Part shown: piece by piece, positions 27,923 through 42,888 of the stretch | Layout: each line of letters starts with the position of its first letter | Position numbering within the stretch: position 1 is the first letter of the stretch | Source of the DNA: Megachile rotundata | Lineage: Eukaryota > Arthropoda > Insecta > Hymenoptera > Megachilidae | Length of the DNA stretch: 64,000 nt | NCBI RefSeq assembly: GCF_050947335.1 | Contig: NW_027473721.1 | Location: 1-64,000 of the forward strand | Reading direction: 5' to 3' | The notes under the pieces: generated by a model | What the model was told of the DNA's origin: nothing | The model's input: only the letters and a program-made list of their open reading frames with translations | The model's database searches: none | Position numbers and translations under genes: made by a program

Positions 27923-30900
27923 ATAATAGCAGTAATAAGTATAGTAATTGTGGTTCTATCGATAATATAACCATAATATGGCTAATAATATGAGTTAGAT
28001 TGATAACACTAAGAGTAGTGAGTATAGTAATTTTCGTTCTATCGATCATATAAGCATAATATGGCTAATAATATGAGTTAGATTGATAATAATAAGAGTA
28101 ATGAGTATAGTAATTGTAGATCTATCGATCATTTAAGCATAATATGGCTAATAATATGAGTTAGATTGATAATAATAACAGTAATAAGTATAGTAATTGT
28201 CGTTCTATCGATCATTTAAGCATAATATGGGTAATAATATGAGTCAGATTGATAATAATAACAGTAATACGTATAGTAATTGTTGTTCTATCGATAATAT
28301 AAGCATAATATGGCTAATAATATGAGTTAGATTGATAATACTAAGAGTAGTGAGTATAGTAATTCTCGTTCTATCGATCATATAAGCATAATATGGCTAA
28401 TAATATGAGTTAGATTCATAATAACAAGAGTAATGAGTATAGTAATTGTAGATCTATCGATCATTTAAGCATAATATGGCTAATAATATGAGTTAGATTG
28501 ATAATAATAACAGTAATAAGTATAGTAATTGTCGTTCTATCGATAATATAACCATAATATGGCTAATAATATGAGTTAGATTGATAATACTAAGAGTAGT
28601 GAGTATAGTAATTCTCGTTCTATCGATCATATAAGCATAATATGGCTAATAATATGAGTTAGATTGATAATAATAAGAGTAATAAGTATAGTAATTGTCG
28701 TTCTCTCGATCATATAAGCATAATATGGCTAATAATATGAGTTAGATTGATAATAATAAGAGTACTAAGTATAGTATTTGTCGTTCTATCGATCATATAA
28801 GCATAATATGGCTAATAATATGAATTAGATTGATAATAATAAGAGTAATAAGTATAGTAATTGTCGTTCTATCGATCATTTAAGCATAATATGAGTAATA
28901 ATATGAGTCAGATTGATAATAATAAGAGTAATAAGTATAGTAATTGTCGTTCTCTCGATCATATAAGCATAATATGGCTAATAATATGAGTTAGATTGAT
29001 AATAATAAGAGTACTAAGTATAGTATTTGTCGTTCTATCGATAATATAAGCATAATATGGCTAATAATATGAGTTAGATTGATAATACTAAGAGTAGTGA
29101 GTATAGTAGTTCTCGTTCTATCGATCATATAAGCATAATATGGCTAATAATATGAGTTAGATTGATAATAATAAGAGTAATAAGTATAGTAATTGTCGTT
29201 CTATCGATCATATAAGCATAATAAGGCTAATAATATGAGTTAGATTGATAATACTAAGAGTAGTGAGTATAGTAATTGTCGTTCTATCGATCATAGAAGC
29301 ATAATATGGCTAATAATATGAGTTAGATTGATAATAATAAGAGTACTAAGTATAGTATTTGTCGTTCTCTCGATCATATAAGCATAATATGGCTAATAAT
29401 ATGAGTTAGAGTGATAATACTAAGAGTAGTGAGTATAGTAATTCTCGTTCTATCGATCATATAAGCATAATATGGCTAATAATATGAGTTAGATTGATAA
29501 TAATAAGAGTAATGAGTATAGTAATTGTAGATCTATCGATCATTTAAGCATAATATGGCTAATAATATGAGTTAGATTGATAATAATAACAGTAATAAGT
29601 ATAGTAATTGTGGTTCTATCGATAATATAACCATAATATGGCTAATAATATGAGTTAGATTGATAACACTAAGAGTAGTGAGTATAGTAATTTTCGTTCT
29701 ATCGATCATATAAGCATAATATGGCTAATAATATGAGTTAGATTGATAATAATAAGAGTAATGAGTATAGTAATTGTAGATCTATCGATCATTTAAGCAT
29801 AATATGGCTAATAATATGAGTTAGATTGATAATAATAACAGTAATAAGTATAGTAATTGTCGTTCTATCGATCATTTAAGCATAATATGGGTAATAATAT
29901 GAGTCAGATTGATAATAATAACAGTAATACGTATAGTAATTGTTGTTCTATCGATAATATAAGCATAATATGGCTAATAATATGAGTTAGATTGATAATA
30001 CTAAGAGTAGTGAGTATAGTAATTCTCGTTCTATCGATCATATAAGCATAATATGGCTAATAATATGAGTTAGATTGATAATAACAAGAGTAGTGAGTAT
30101 AGTAATTGTAGATCTATCGATCATTCAAGCATAATATGGCTAATAATATGAGTTAGATTGATAATAATAACAGTAATAAGTATAGTAATTGTCGTTCTAT
30201 CGATAATATAACCATAATATGGCTAATAATATGAGTTAGATTGATAATACTAAGAGTAGTGAGTATAGTAATTCTCGTTCTATCGATCATATAAGCATAA
30301 TATGGCTAATAATATGAGTTAGATTGATAATAATAAGAGTAATAAGTATAGTAATTGTCGTTCTCTCGATCATATAAGCATAATATGGCTAATAATATGA
30401 GTTAGATTGATAATAATAAGAGTACTAAGTATAGTATTTGTCGTTCTATCGATCATATAAGCATAATATGGCTAATAATATGAATTAGATTGATAATAAT
30501 AAGAGTAATAAGTATAGTAATTGTCGTTCTATCGATCATTTAAGCATAATATGAGTAATAATATGAGTCAGATTGATAATAATAAGAGTAATAAGTATAG
30601 TAATTGTCGTTCTCTCGATCATATAAGCATAATATGGCTAATAATATGAGTTAGATTGATAATAATAAGAGTACTAAGTATAGTATTTGTCGTTCTATCG
30701 ATAATATAAGCATAATATGGCTAATAATATGAGTTAGATTGATAATACTAAGAGTAGTGAGTATAGTAGTTCTCGTTCTATCGATCATATAAGCATAATA
30801 TGGCTAATAATATGAGTTAGATTGATAATAATAAGAGTAATAAGTATAGTAATTGTCGTTCTATCGATCATATAAGCATAATAAGGCTAATAATATGAGT

Positions 30901-31028
30901 TAGATTGATAATACTAAGAGTAGTGAGTATAGTAATTGTCGTTCTATCGATCATAGAAGCATAATATGGCTAATAATATGAGTTAGATTGATAATAATAA
31001 GAGTACTAAGTATAGTATTTGTCGTTCT
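27700..31028 (-). repeat. 20-monomer tandem higher-order repeat (1660-bp unit)
   Basis: Bases 27700-29368 match 29360-31028, so two full units lie side by side. Marks in step are AATAGCAGT or AACAGT with TTGTGGTTCTATCG, AATTTTCGTTC, AATTAGATTG (28804 and about 30484), and three GAGTACTAAG copies (28762, 29011, 29343 against 30422, 30671, 31003, each exactly 1660 apart). Small differences include GATTCATAATAAC against GATTGATAATAAC, and ATCATTTAAGC against ATCATTCAAGC near 30125. Confidence 0.9.
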
Positions 31029-31526
31029 ATCGATAATATAAGCATAATATGGCTAATAATATGAGTTAGATTGATAATACTAAGAGTAGTGAGTATAGTA
31101 GTTCTCGTTCTATCGATCATATAAGCATAATATGGCTAATAATATGAGTTAGATTGATAATAATAAGAGTAATAAGTATAGTAATTGTCGTTCTATCGAT
31201 CATATAAGCATAATAAGGCTAATAATATGAGTTAGATTGATAATACTAAGAGTAGTGAGTATAGTAATTGTCGTTCTATCGATCATAGAAGCATAATATG
31301 GCTAATAATATGAGTTAGATTGATAATAATAAGAGTACTAAGTATAGTATTTGTCGTTCTATCGATAATATAAGCATAATATGGCTAATAATATGAGTTA
31401 GATTGATAATACTAAGAGTAGTGAGTATAGTAGTTCTCGTTCTATCGATCATATAAGCATAATATGGCTAATAATATGAGTTAGATTGATAATAATAAGA
31501 GTAATAAGTATAGTAATTGTCGTTCT
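30627..31526 (-). repeat. 4-monomer tandem higher-order repeat (332-bp unit)
   Basis: Bases 30627-31194 match 30959-31526. The unit contains GAGTACTAAG with GTATTTGTCG, a copy with GTAGTTCTCGTTC, a GCATAATAAGGC copy, and a CATAGAAGCATAAT copy. It is a local amplification at the end of the second 20-monomer unit, and parts continue to about 31890 in slightly changed order. Confidence 0.84.
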
Positions 31527-34500
31527 CTCGATCATATAAGCATAATATGGCTAATAATATGAGTTAGATTGATAATAATAAGAGTACTAAGTATAGTATT
31601 TGTCGTTCTATCGATAATATAAGCATAATATGGCTAATAATATGAGTTAGATTGATAATACTAAGAGTAGTGAGTATAGTAGTTCTCGTTCTATCGATCA
31701 TATAAGCATAATATGGCTAATAATATGAGTTAGATTGATAATAATAAGAGTAATAAGTATAGTAATTGTCGTTCTATCGATCATATAAGCATAATAAGGC
31801 TAATAATATGAGTTAGATTGATAATACTAAGAGTAGTGAGTATAGTAATTGTCGTTCTATCGATCATAGAAGCATAATATGGCTAATAATATGAGTTAGA
31901 TTGATAATAATAAGAGTAATGAGTATAGTAATTGTAGATCTATCGATCATTTAAGCATAATATGGCTAATAATATGAGTTAGATTGATAATAATAAGAGT
32001 AATAAGTATAGTAATTGTCGTTCTCTCGATCATTTAAGCATAATATGGGTAATAATATGAGTCAGATTGATAATAATAACAGTAATAAGTATAGTAATTG
32101 TTGTTCTATCGATAATATAAGCATAATATGGCTAATAATATGAGTTAGATTGATAATACTAAGAGTAGTGAGTATAGTAATTCTCGTTCTATCGATCATA
32201 TAAGCATAATATGGCTAATAATATGAGTTAGATTGATAATAACAAGAGTAGTGAGTATAGTAATTGTAGATCTATCGATCATTCAAGCATAATATGGCTA
32301 ATAATATGAGTTAGATTGATAATAATAACAGTAATAAGTATAGTAGTTCTCGTTCTATGGATCATATAAGCATAATATGGCTAATAATATGAGTTAGATT
32401 GATAATAATAAGAGTAATAAGTATAGTAATTGTCGTTCTATCGATCATATAAGCATAATAAGGCTAATAATATGAGTTAGATTGATAATACTAAGAGTAG
32501 TGAGTATAGTAATTCTCGTTCTGTCGATCATATAAGCATAATATGGCTAATAATATGAGTTAGATTGATAATAATAAGAGTAATGAGTATAGTAATTGTA
32601 GATCTATCGATCATTTAAGCATAATATGGCTAATAATATGAGTTAGATTGATAATAATAACAGTAATAAGTATAGTAATTGTCGTTCTATCGATCATTTA
32701 AGCATAATATGGGTAATAATATGAGTCAGATTGATAATAATAACAGTAATAAGTATAGTAATTGTCGTTCTATCGATAATATAAGCATAATATGGCTAAT
32801 AATATGAGTTAGGTTTATAATAATAAGAGTAATAAGTATAGTAATTGTCGTTCTATCGATCATATCTGCATAATATGGTTAATAATATGAGTTAGATTGA
32901 TAATAATAAGAGTAATGAGTATAGTAATTGTCGTACTATCGATCATATAAGCATAATATGGCTAATAATATGAGTTAGATTGATAATAATAAGTGTAAGA
33001 AGTATAGTAATTGTCGTTCTATCGATCATATCTGCATAATATGGCTAATAATATGAGTTAGATTGATAATAATAAGAGTAATAAGTATAGTAATAGTCGT
33101 TCTATCGATCATTTAAGCATAATATGGGTAATAATATGAGTCAGATTGATAATAATAACAGTAATAAGTATAGTAATTGTCGTTCTATCGATAATATAAG
33201 CATAATATGGCTAATAATATGAGTTAGATTGATAATACTAAGAGTAGTGAGTATAGTAATTCTCGTTCTATCGATCATATAAGCATAATATGGCTAATAA
33301 TATGAGTTAGATTGATAATAATAAGAGTAATAAGTATAGTAATTGTCGTTCTATCGATCATATAAGCATAATAAGGCTAATAATATGAGTTAGATTGATA
33401 ATACTAAGAGTAGTGAGTATAGTAATTCTCGTTCTATCGATCATATAAGCATAATATGGCTAATAATATGAGTTAGATTGATAATAATAAGAGTAATGAG
33501 TATAGTAATTGTAGATCTATCGATCATTTAAGCATAATATGGCTAATAATATGAGTTAGATTGATAATAATAACAGTAATAAGTATAGTAATTGTCCTTC
33601 TATCGATCATTTAAGCATAATATGGGTAATAATATGAGTCAGATTGATAATAATAACAGTAATAAGTATAGTAATTGTCGTTCTATCGATCATATAAGCA
33701 TAATATGGCTAATAATATGAGTTAGATTGATAATAATAAGTGTAAGAAGTATAGTAATTGTCGTTCTATCGATCATATGTGCATAATATGGCTAATAATA
33801 TGAGTTAGATTGATAATACTAAGAGTAGTGAGTATAGTAATTCTCGTTCTATCGATCATATAAGCATAATATGGCTAATAATATGAGTTAGATTGATAAT
33901 AATAAGAGTAATAAGTATAGTAATTCTCGTTCTCTCGATCATATGAGCATAATATGGTTAATAATATGAGTTAGAGTGATAATACTAAGAGTAGTGAGTA
34001 TAGTAATTCTCATTCTATCGATCATATAAGCATAATATGGCTAATATTATGAGTTAGATTGATAATAATAACAGTAATAAGTATAGTAATTGTCGTTCTA
34101 TCGATAATATAAGCATAATATGGCTAATAATATGAGTTAGATTGATAATACTAAGAGTAGTGAGTATAGTAATTGTCGTTCTATCGATGATATAACCATA
34201 ATATGGCTAATAGCATGAGTTAGATTGATAATAATAAGAGTAATGAGTATAGTAATTGTCGTTCTATCGATCATATCTGCATAATATGGTTAATAATATG
34301 AGTTAGATTGATAATAGTGAGTGTAATAAATATAGTAATTGTAGTTCTATCGCTCATATAAGCACAATATGTCTAATAATATGAGTTAGATTGATAATAA
34401 TAAGAGTAATAAGTATAGTAATTGTCGTTCTATCGATCATATAAGCATAATCTGGCTAATAATATGAGTTAGATTGATAATAATAAGAGTAATAAGTACA

Positions 34501-35114
34501 GTAATTGTCGTTCTATCGATCATATAAGCATAATAAGGCTAATAATATGAGTTAGATTGATAATAATAACAGTAATAAGTATAGTAATTGTCGTTCTATC
34601 GATAATATAAGCATAATATGGCTAATAATATGAGTTAGATTGATAATACTAAGAGTAGTGAGTATAGTAATTGTCGTTCTATCGATCATATAAGCATAAT
34701 ATGGCTAATAATATGAGTTAGATTGATAATAATAAGAGTAATGAGTATAGTAATTGTCGTTCTACCGATCATATAAGCATAATATGGCTAATAATATGAG
34801 TTAGATTGATAATAATAAGTGTAATAAGTATAGTAATTGTCGTTCTGTCGATCATAATTGCATAATATGGTTAATAATATGAGTTAGATTGATAATAATA
34901 ACAGTAATAAGTATAGTAATTGTCGTTCTATCGATAATATAAGCATAATATGGCTAATAATATGAGTTAGATTGATAATACTAAGAGTAGTGAGTATAGT
35001 AATTGTCGTTCTATCGATCATATAAGCATAATATGGCTAATAATATGAGTTAGATTGATAATAATAAGAGTAATGAGTATAGTAATTGTCGTTCTATCGA
35101 TCATATAAGCATAA

Positions 35115-37639
35115 TATGGCTAATAATATGAGTTAGATTGATAATAATAAGTGTAATAAGTATAGTAATTGTCGTTCTGTCGATCATAATTGCATAATAT
35201 GGTTAATAATATGAGTTAGATTGATAATAATAAGAGCAATGAGTATAGTAATTGTCGTACTATCGATCATATAAGCATAATATGGCTAATAATATGAGTT
35301 AGATTGATAATAATAACAGTAAGAAGTATAGTAATTGTCGTTCTATCGATAATATAAGCATAATATGGCTAATAATATGAGTTAGATTGATAATACTAAG
35401 AGTAGTGAGTATAGTAATTGTCGTTCTATCGATCATATAAGCATAATATGGCTAATAATATGAGTTAGATTGATAATAATAAGAGTAATGAGTATAGTAA
35501 TTGTAGTTCTATCGATCATATCTGCATAATACGGTTAATAATATGAGTTAGAATGATAATAATAAGAGTAATAAGTATAGTAATTGTCGTTCTATCGATC
35601 ATATCTGCATAATATGGTTAATAATATGAGTTAGATTGATAATAGTGAGTGTAATAAGTATAGTGAATGTCGTTCTATCGATCATATCAGCATAATATGG
35701 GTAATAATATGAGTTAGATTTATAATAATAAGAGTAATAAGTATAGTAATTGTCGTTCTATCGATCATATAAGCACAATATGGCTAATAATATGAGTTAG
35801 ATTGATAATAATAAGAGTAATAAGTATAGTAATTGTCGTTCTATCGATCATATCTGCATAACATGGTTAATAATATGAGTTAGAATGATAATAATAAGAG
35901 TAATAAGTATAGTAATTGTCGTTCTATCGATCATATCTGCATAATATGGTTAATAATATGAGTTAGATTGATAATAGTGAGTGTAATAAGTATAGTGAAT
36001 GTCGTTCTATCGATCATATCAGCATAATACGGGTAATAATATGAGTTGGATTGATAATAATAAGAGTAATGAGTATAGTAATTGTAGGGCTATCGATCAT
36101 ATAAGCATAATATGGCTAATAATATGAGTCAGATTCATAATAATAACAGTAATAAGTATAGTAATTGTCGTTCTATCGATCATATAAGCATAATATGGCT
36201 AATAATATGAGTTAGATTGATAATACTAAGAGTAGTGAGTACAGTAATTCTCATTCTATCGATCATTTAAGCATAATATGGCTAATAATATGAGTTAGAT
36301 TGATAATAATAACAGTAATAAGTATAGTAATTGTCGTTCTATCGATCATATAAGCATAATATGGCTAATAATACGAGTTAGATTGATAATAATAAGTGTA
36401 ATAAGTATAGTAATTGTCGTTCTGTCGATCATAATTGCATAATATGGTTAATAATATGAGTTAGATTGATAATAATAAGAGCAATGAGTATAGTAATTGT
36501 CGTACTATCGATCATATAAGCATAATATGGCTAATAATATGAGTTAGATTGATAATAATAACAGTAAGAAGTATAGTAATTGTCGTTCTATCGATAATAT
36601 AAGCATAATATGGCTAATAATATGAGTTAGATTGATAATACTAAGAGTAGTGAGTATAGTAATTGTCGTTCTATCGATCATATAAGCATAATATGGCTAA
36701 TAATATGAGTTAGATTGATAATAATAAGAGTAATGAGTATAGTAATTGTAGTTCTATCGATCATATCTGCATAATACGGTTAATAATATGAGTTAGAATG
36801 ATAATAATAAGAGTAATAAGTATAGTAATTGTCGTTCTATCGATCATATCTGCATAATATGGTTAATAATATGAGTTAGATTGATAATAGTGAGTGTAAT
36901 AAGTATAGTGAATGTCGTTCTATCGATCATATCAGCATAATATGGGTAATAATATGAGTTAGATTTATAATAATAAGAGTAATAAGTATAGTAATTGTCG
37001 TTCTATCGATCATATAAGCACAATATGGCTAATAATATGAGTTAGATTGATAATAATAAGAGTAATAAGTATAGTAATTGTCGTTCTATCGATCATATCT
37101 GCATAACATGGTTAATAATATGAGTTAGAATGATAATAATAAGAGTAATAAGTATAGTAATTGTCGTTCTATCGATCATATCTGCATAATATGGTTAATA
37201 ATATGAGTTAGATTGATAATAGTGAGTGTAATAAGTATAGTGAATGTCGTTCTATCGATCATATCAGCATAATACGGGTAATAATATGAGTTGGATTGAT
37301 AATAATAAGAGTAATGAGTATAGTAATTGTAGGGCTATCGATCATATAAGCATAATATGGCTAATAATATGAGTCAGATTCATAATAATAACAGTAATAA
37401 GTATAGTAATTGTCGTTCTATCGATCATATAAGCATAATATGGCTAATAATATGAGTTAGATTGATAATACTAAGAGTAGTGAGTACAGTAATTCTCATT
37501 CTATCGATCATTTAAGCATAATATGGCTAATAATATGAGTTAGATTGATAATAATAACAGTAATAAGTATAGTAATTGTCGTTCTATCGATCATATAAGC
37601 ATAATATGGCTAATAATACGAGTTAGATTGATAATAATA
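35115..37639 (-). repeat. 15-monomer tandem higher-order repeat (1245-bp unit)
   Basis: Bases 35115-36394 match 36360-37639, so two 1245-bp units are directly adjacent. Marks in step are GAGCAATGAG (35234 and 36479), CAGTAAGAAGTATAG, GCATAATACGGTTAAT, the class E-like TATAGTGAATGTCG copies, GCATAACATGG, GTAGGGCTATCG and AATACGAGTTAG. Related versions recur at 39020 and 40430. Confidence 0.9.
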
Positions 37640-40600
37640 AGAGTAATAAGTACAGTAATTGTCGTTCTATCGATCATTTAAGCATAATATGGCTAATAAT
37701 ATGAGTTAGATTGATAATAATAAGAGTAATGAGTATAGTAATTGTAGTTCTATCGATCATATCTGCATAATATGGTTAATAATATGAGTTAGATTGATAA
37801 TAATAAGAGTAATAAGTAAAGTAATTGTCGTTCTATCGATAATATAAGCATAATATGGCTAATAATATGAGTTAGATTGATAATACTAAGAGTAGTGAGT
37901 ATAGTAATTCTCGTTCTATCGATCATATAAGCATAATATGGCTAATAATATGAGTTAGATTGATAATAATAAGAGTAATAAGTATAGTAATTGTCGTTCT
38001 ATCGATCATATAAGCATAATATGGCTAATAATATGAGTTAGATTGATAATACTAAGAGTAGTGAGTATAGTAATTCTCGTTCTATCGATCATATAAGCAT
38101 AATATGGCTAATAATATGAGTTAGATTGATAATAATAAGAGTAATGAGTATAGTAATTGCAGTTCTATCGATCATTTAAGCATAATATGGCTAATAATAT
38201 GAGTCAGATTGATAATAATAACAGTAATAAGTATAGTAATTGTCGTTCTATCGATAATATAACCATAATATGGCTAATAATATGAGTTAGATTGATAATA
38301 CTAAGAGTAGTGAGTATAGTAATTCTCGTTCTATCGATCATATAAGCATAATATGGCTAATAATATGAGTTAGATTGATAAAAATAAGAGTAATAAGTAT
38401 AGTAATTGTCGTTCTCTCGATCATATAAGCATAATATGGCTAATAATATGAGTTAGAGTGATAATACTAAGAGTAGTGAGTACAGTAATTCTCATTCTAT
38501 CGATCATATAAGCATAATATGGCTAGTAATATGAGTTAGATTGATAATAATAAGAGTAATAAGTATAGTATTTGTCGTTCTATCGATCATGTAAGCATAA
38601 TATGGCTAATAATACGAGTTAGATTGATAATAATAAGAGTAATGAGTATAGTAATTGTAGATCTATCGATCATTTAAGCATAATATGGCTAATAATATGA
38701 GTTAGATTGATAATAATAACAGTAATAAGTATAGTAATTGTCGTTCTATCGATAATATAATCATAATATGGCTAATAATATGAGTTAGATTGATAATACT
38801 AAGAGTAGTGAGTATAGTAATTGTCGTTCTATCGATAATATAAGCATAATATGGCTAATAATATGAGTTAGATTGATAATACTAAGAGTAGTGAGTATAG
38901 TAATTGTCGTTCTATCGATCATATAAGCATAATATGGCTAATAATATGAGTTAGATTGATAATAATAAGAGTAATGAGTATAGTAATTGTCGTTCTATCG
39001 ATCATATAAGCATAATATGGCTAATAATATGAGTTAGATTGATAATAATAAGTGTAATAAGTATAGTAATTGTCGTTCTGTCGATCATAATTGCATAATA
39101 TGGTTAATAATATGAGTTAGATTGATAATAATAAGAGCAATGAGTATAGTAATTGTCGTACTATCGATCATATAAGCATAATATGGCTAATAATATGAGT
39201 TAGATTGATAATAATAACAGTAAGAAGTATAGTAATTGTCGTTCTATCGATAATATAAGCATAATATGGCTAATAATATGAGTTAGATTGATAATACTAA
39301 GAGTAGTGAGTATAGTAATTGTCGTTCTATCGATCATATAAGCATAATATGGCTAATAATATGAGTTAGATTGATAATAATAAGAGTAATGAGTATAGTA
39401 ATTGTAGTTCTATCGATCATATCTGCATAATACGGTTAATAATATGAGTTAGAATGATAATAATAAGAGTAATAAGTATAGTAATTGTCGTTCTATCGAT
39501 CATATCTGCATAATATGGTTAATAATATGAGTTAGATTGATAATAGTGAGTGTAATAAGTATAGTGAATGTCGTTCTATCGATCATATCAGCATAATATG
39601 GGTAATAATATGAGTTAGATTTATAATAATAAGAGTAATAAGTATAGTAATTGTCGTTCTATCGATCATATAAGCACAATATGGCTAATAATATGAGTTA
39701 GATTGATAATAATAAGAGTAATAAGTATAGTAATTGTCGTTCTATCGATCATATCTGCATAATATGGTTAATAATATGAGTTAGAATGATAATAATAAGA
39801 GTAATAAGTATAGTAATTGTCGTTCTATCGATCATATCTGCATAATATGGTTAATAATATGAGTTAGATTGATAATAGTGAGTGTAATAAGTATAGTGAA
39901 TGTCGTTCTATCGATCATATCAGCATAATACGGGTAATAATATGAGTTGGATTGATAATAATAAGAGTAATGAGTATAGTAATTGTAGGGCTATCGATCA
40001 TATAAGCATAATATGGCTAATAATATGAGTCAGATTCATAATAATAACAGTAATAAGTATAGTAATTGTCGTTCTATCGATCATATAAGCATAATATGGC
40101 TAATAATATGAGTTAGATTGATAATACTAAGAGTAGTGAGTACAGTAATTCTCATTCTATCGATCATTTAAGCATAATATGGCTAATAATATGAGTTAGA
40201 TTGATAAAAATAAGAGTAATAAGTATAGTAATTGTCGTTCTCTCGATCATATAAGCATAATATGGCTAATAATATGAGTTAGAGTTATAATACTAAGAGT
40301 AGTGAGTACAGTAATTCTCATTCTATCGATCATATAAGCATAATATGGCTAATAATATGAGTTAGATTGATAATAATAAGAGTAATGAGTATAGTAATTG
40401 TCGTTCTATCGATCATATAAGCATAATATGGCTAATAATATGAGTTAGATTGATAATAATAAGTGTAATAAGTATAGTAATTGTCGTTCTGTCGATCATA
40501 ATTGCATAATATGGTTAATAATATGAGTTAGATTGATAATAATAAGAGCAATGAGTATAGTAATTGTCGTACTATCGATCATATAAGCATAATATGGCTA

Positions 40601-42888
40601 ATAATATGAGTTAGATTGATAATAATAACAGTAAGAAGTATAGTAATTGTCGTTCTATCGATAATATAAGCATAATATGGCTAATAATATGAGTTAGATT
40701 GATAATACTAAGAGTAGTGAGTATAGTAATTGTCGTTCTATCGATCATATAAGCATAATATGGCTAATAATATGAGTTAGATTGATAATAATAAGAGTAA
40801 TGAGTATAGTAATTGTAGTTCTATCGATCATATCTGCATAATACGGTTAATAATATGAGTTAGAATGATAATAATAAGAGTAATAAGTATAGTAATTGTC
40901 GTTCTATCGATCATATCTGCATAATATGGTTAATAATATGAGTTAGATTGATAATAGTGAGTGTAATAAGTATAGTGAATGTCGTTCTATCGATCATATC
41001 AGCATAATATGGGTAATAATATGAGTTAGATTTATAATAATAAGAGTAATAAGTATAGTAATTGTCGTTCTATCGATCATATAAGCACAATATGGCTAAT
41101 AATATGAGTTAGATTGATAATAATAAGAGTAATAAGTATAGTAATTGTCGTTCTATCGATCATATCTGCATAATATGGTTAATAATATGAGTTAGAATGA
41201 TAATAATAAGAGTAATAAGTATAGTAATTGTCGTTCTATCGATCATATCTGCATAATATGGTTAATAATATGAGTTAGATTGATAATAGTGAGTGTAATA
41301 AGTATAGTGAATGTCGTTCTATCGATCATATCAGCATAATACGGGTAATAATATGAGTTGGATTGATAATAATAAGAGTAATGAGTATAGTAATTGTAGG
41401 GCTATCGATCATATAAGCATAATATGGCTAATAATATGAGTCAGATTCATAATAATAACAGTAATAAGTATAGTAATTGTCGTTCTATCGATCATATAAG
41501 CATAATATGGCTAATAATATGAGTTAGATTGATAATACTAAGAGTAGTGAGTACAGTAATTCTCATTCTATCGATCATTTAAGCATAATATGGCTAATAA
41601 TATGAGTTAGATTGATAATAATAACAGTAATAAGTATAGTAATTGTCGTTCTATCGATCATATAAGCATAATATGGCTAATAATACGAGTTAGATTGATA
41701 ATAATAAGAGTAATAAGTACAGTAATTGTCGTTCTATCGATCATTTAAGCATAATATGGCTAATAATATGAGTTAGATTGATAATAATAAGAGTAATGAG
41801 TATAGTAATTGTAGTTCTATCGATCATATCTGCATAATATGGTTAATAATATGAGTTAGATTGATAATAATAAGAGTAATAAGTAAAGTAATTGTCGTTC
41901 TATCGATAATATAAGCATAATATGGCTAATAATATGAGTTAGATTGATAATACTAAGAGTAGTGAGTATAGTAATTCTCGTTCTATCGATCATATAAGCA
42001 TAATATGGCTAATAATATGAGTTAGATTGATAATAATAAGAGTAATAAGTATAGTAATTGTCGTTCTATCGATCATATAAGCATAATATGGCTAATAATA
42101 TGAGTTAGATTGATAATACTAAGAGTAGTGAGTATAGTAATTCTCGTTCTATCGATCATATAAGCATAATATGGCTAATAATATGAGTTAGATTGATAAT
42201 AATAAGAGTAATGAGTATAGTAATTGTAGGGCTATCGATCATATAAGCATAATATGGCTAATAATATGAGTCAGATTGATAATAATAACAGTAATAAGTA
42301 TAGTAATTGTCGTTCTATCGATAATATAACCATAATATGGCTAATAATATGAGTTAGATTGATAATACTAAGAGTAGTGAGTATAGTAATTCTCGTTCTA
42401 TCGATCATATAAGCATAATATGGCTAATAATATGAGTTAGATTGATAAAAATAAGAGTAATAAGTATAGTAATTGTCGTTCTCTCGATCATATAAGCATA
42501 ATATGGCTAATAATATGAGTTAGAGTGATAATACTAAGAGTAGTGAGTACAGTAATTCTCATTCTATCGATCATATAAGCATAATATGGCTAGTAATATG
42601 AGTTAGATTGATAATAATAAGAGTAATAAGTATAGTATTTGTCGTTCTATCGATCATGTAAGCATAATATGGCTAATAATACGAGTTAGATTGATAATAA
42701 TAAGAGTAATGAGTATAGTAATTGTAGATCTATCGATCATTTAAGCATAATATGGCTAATAATATGAGTTAGATTGATAATAATAACAGTAATAAGTATA
42801 GTAATTGTCGTTCTATCGATAATATAATCATAATATGGCTAATAATATGAGTTAGATTGATAATACTAAGAGTAGTGAGTATAGTAAT
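36375..42888 (-). repeat. 49-monomer higher-order repeat, two copies (4067 bp apart)
   Basis: Bases 36375-38821 match 40442-42888, about 2.4 kb. GAGCAATGAG (36479 and 40546), GTACAGTAATTG (37650 and about 41717) and GTAAAGTAATTG all keep the 4067 offset. Differences look like short patches: GCATAACATGG near 37107 is GCATAATATGG in the second copy, and GCAGTTCTATCG with CATTTAAGC near 38160 is GTAGGGCTATCG with CATATAAGC near 42227. Confidence 0.87.
38915..41618 (-). repeat. 17-monomer higher-order repeat, two copies (1411 bp apart)
   Basis: Bases 38915-40207 match 40326-41618. The content is the same family of blocks as the 15-monomer unit at 35115-37639, but the spacing is two monomers longer because the intervening copies GATAAAAATAAG, the TTCTCTCGATC copy and GAGTTATAATACTAAG (about 40204-40300) are present only between these two. 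Confidence 0.84.
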
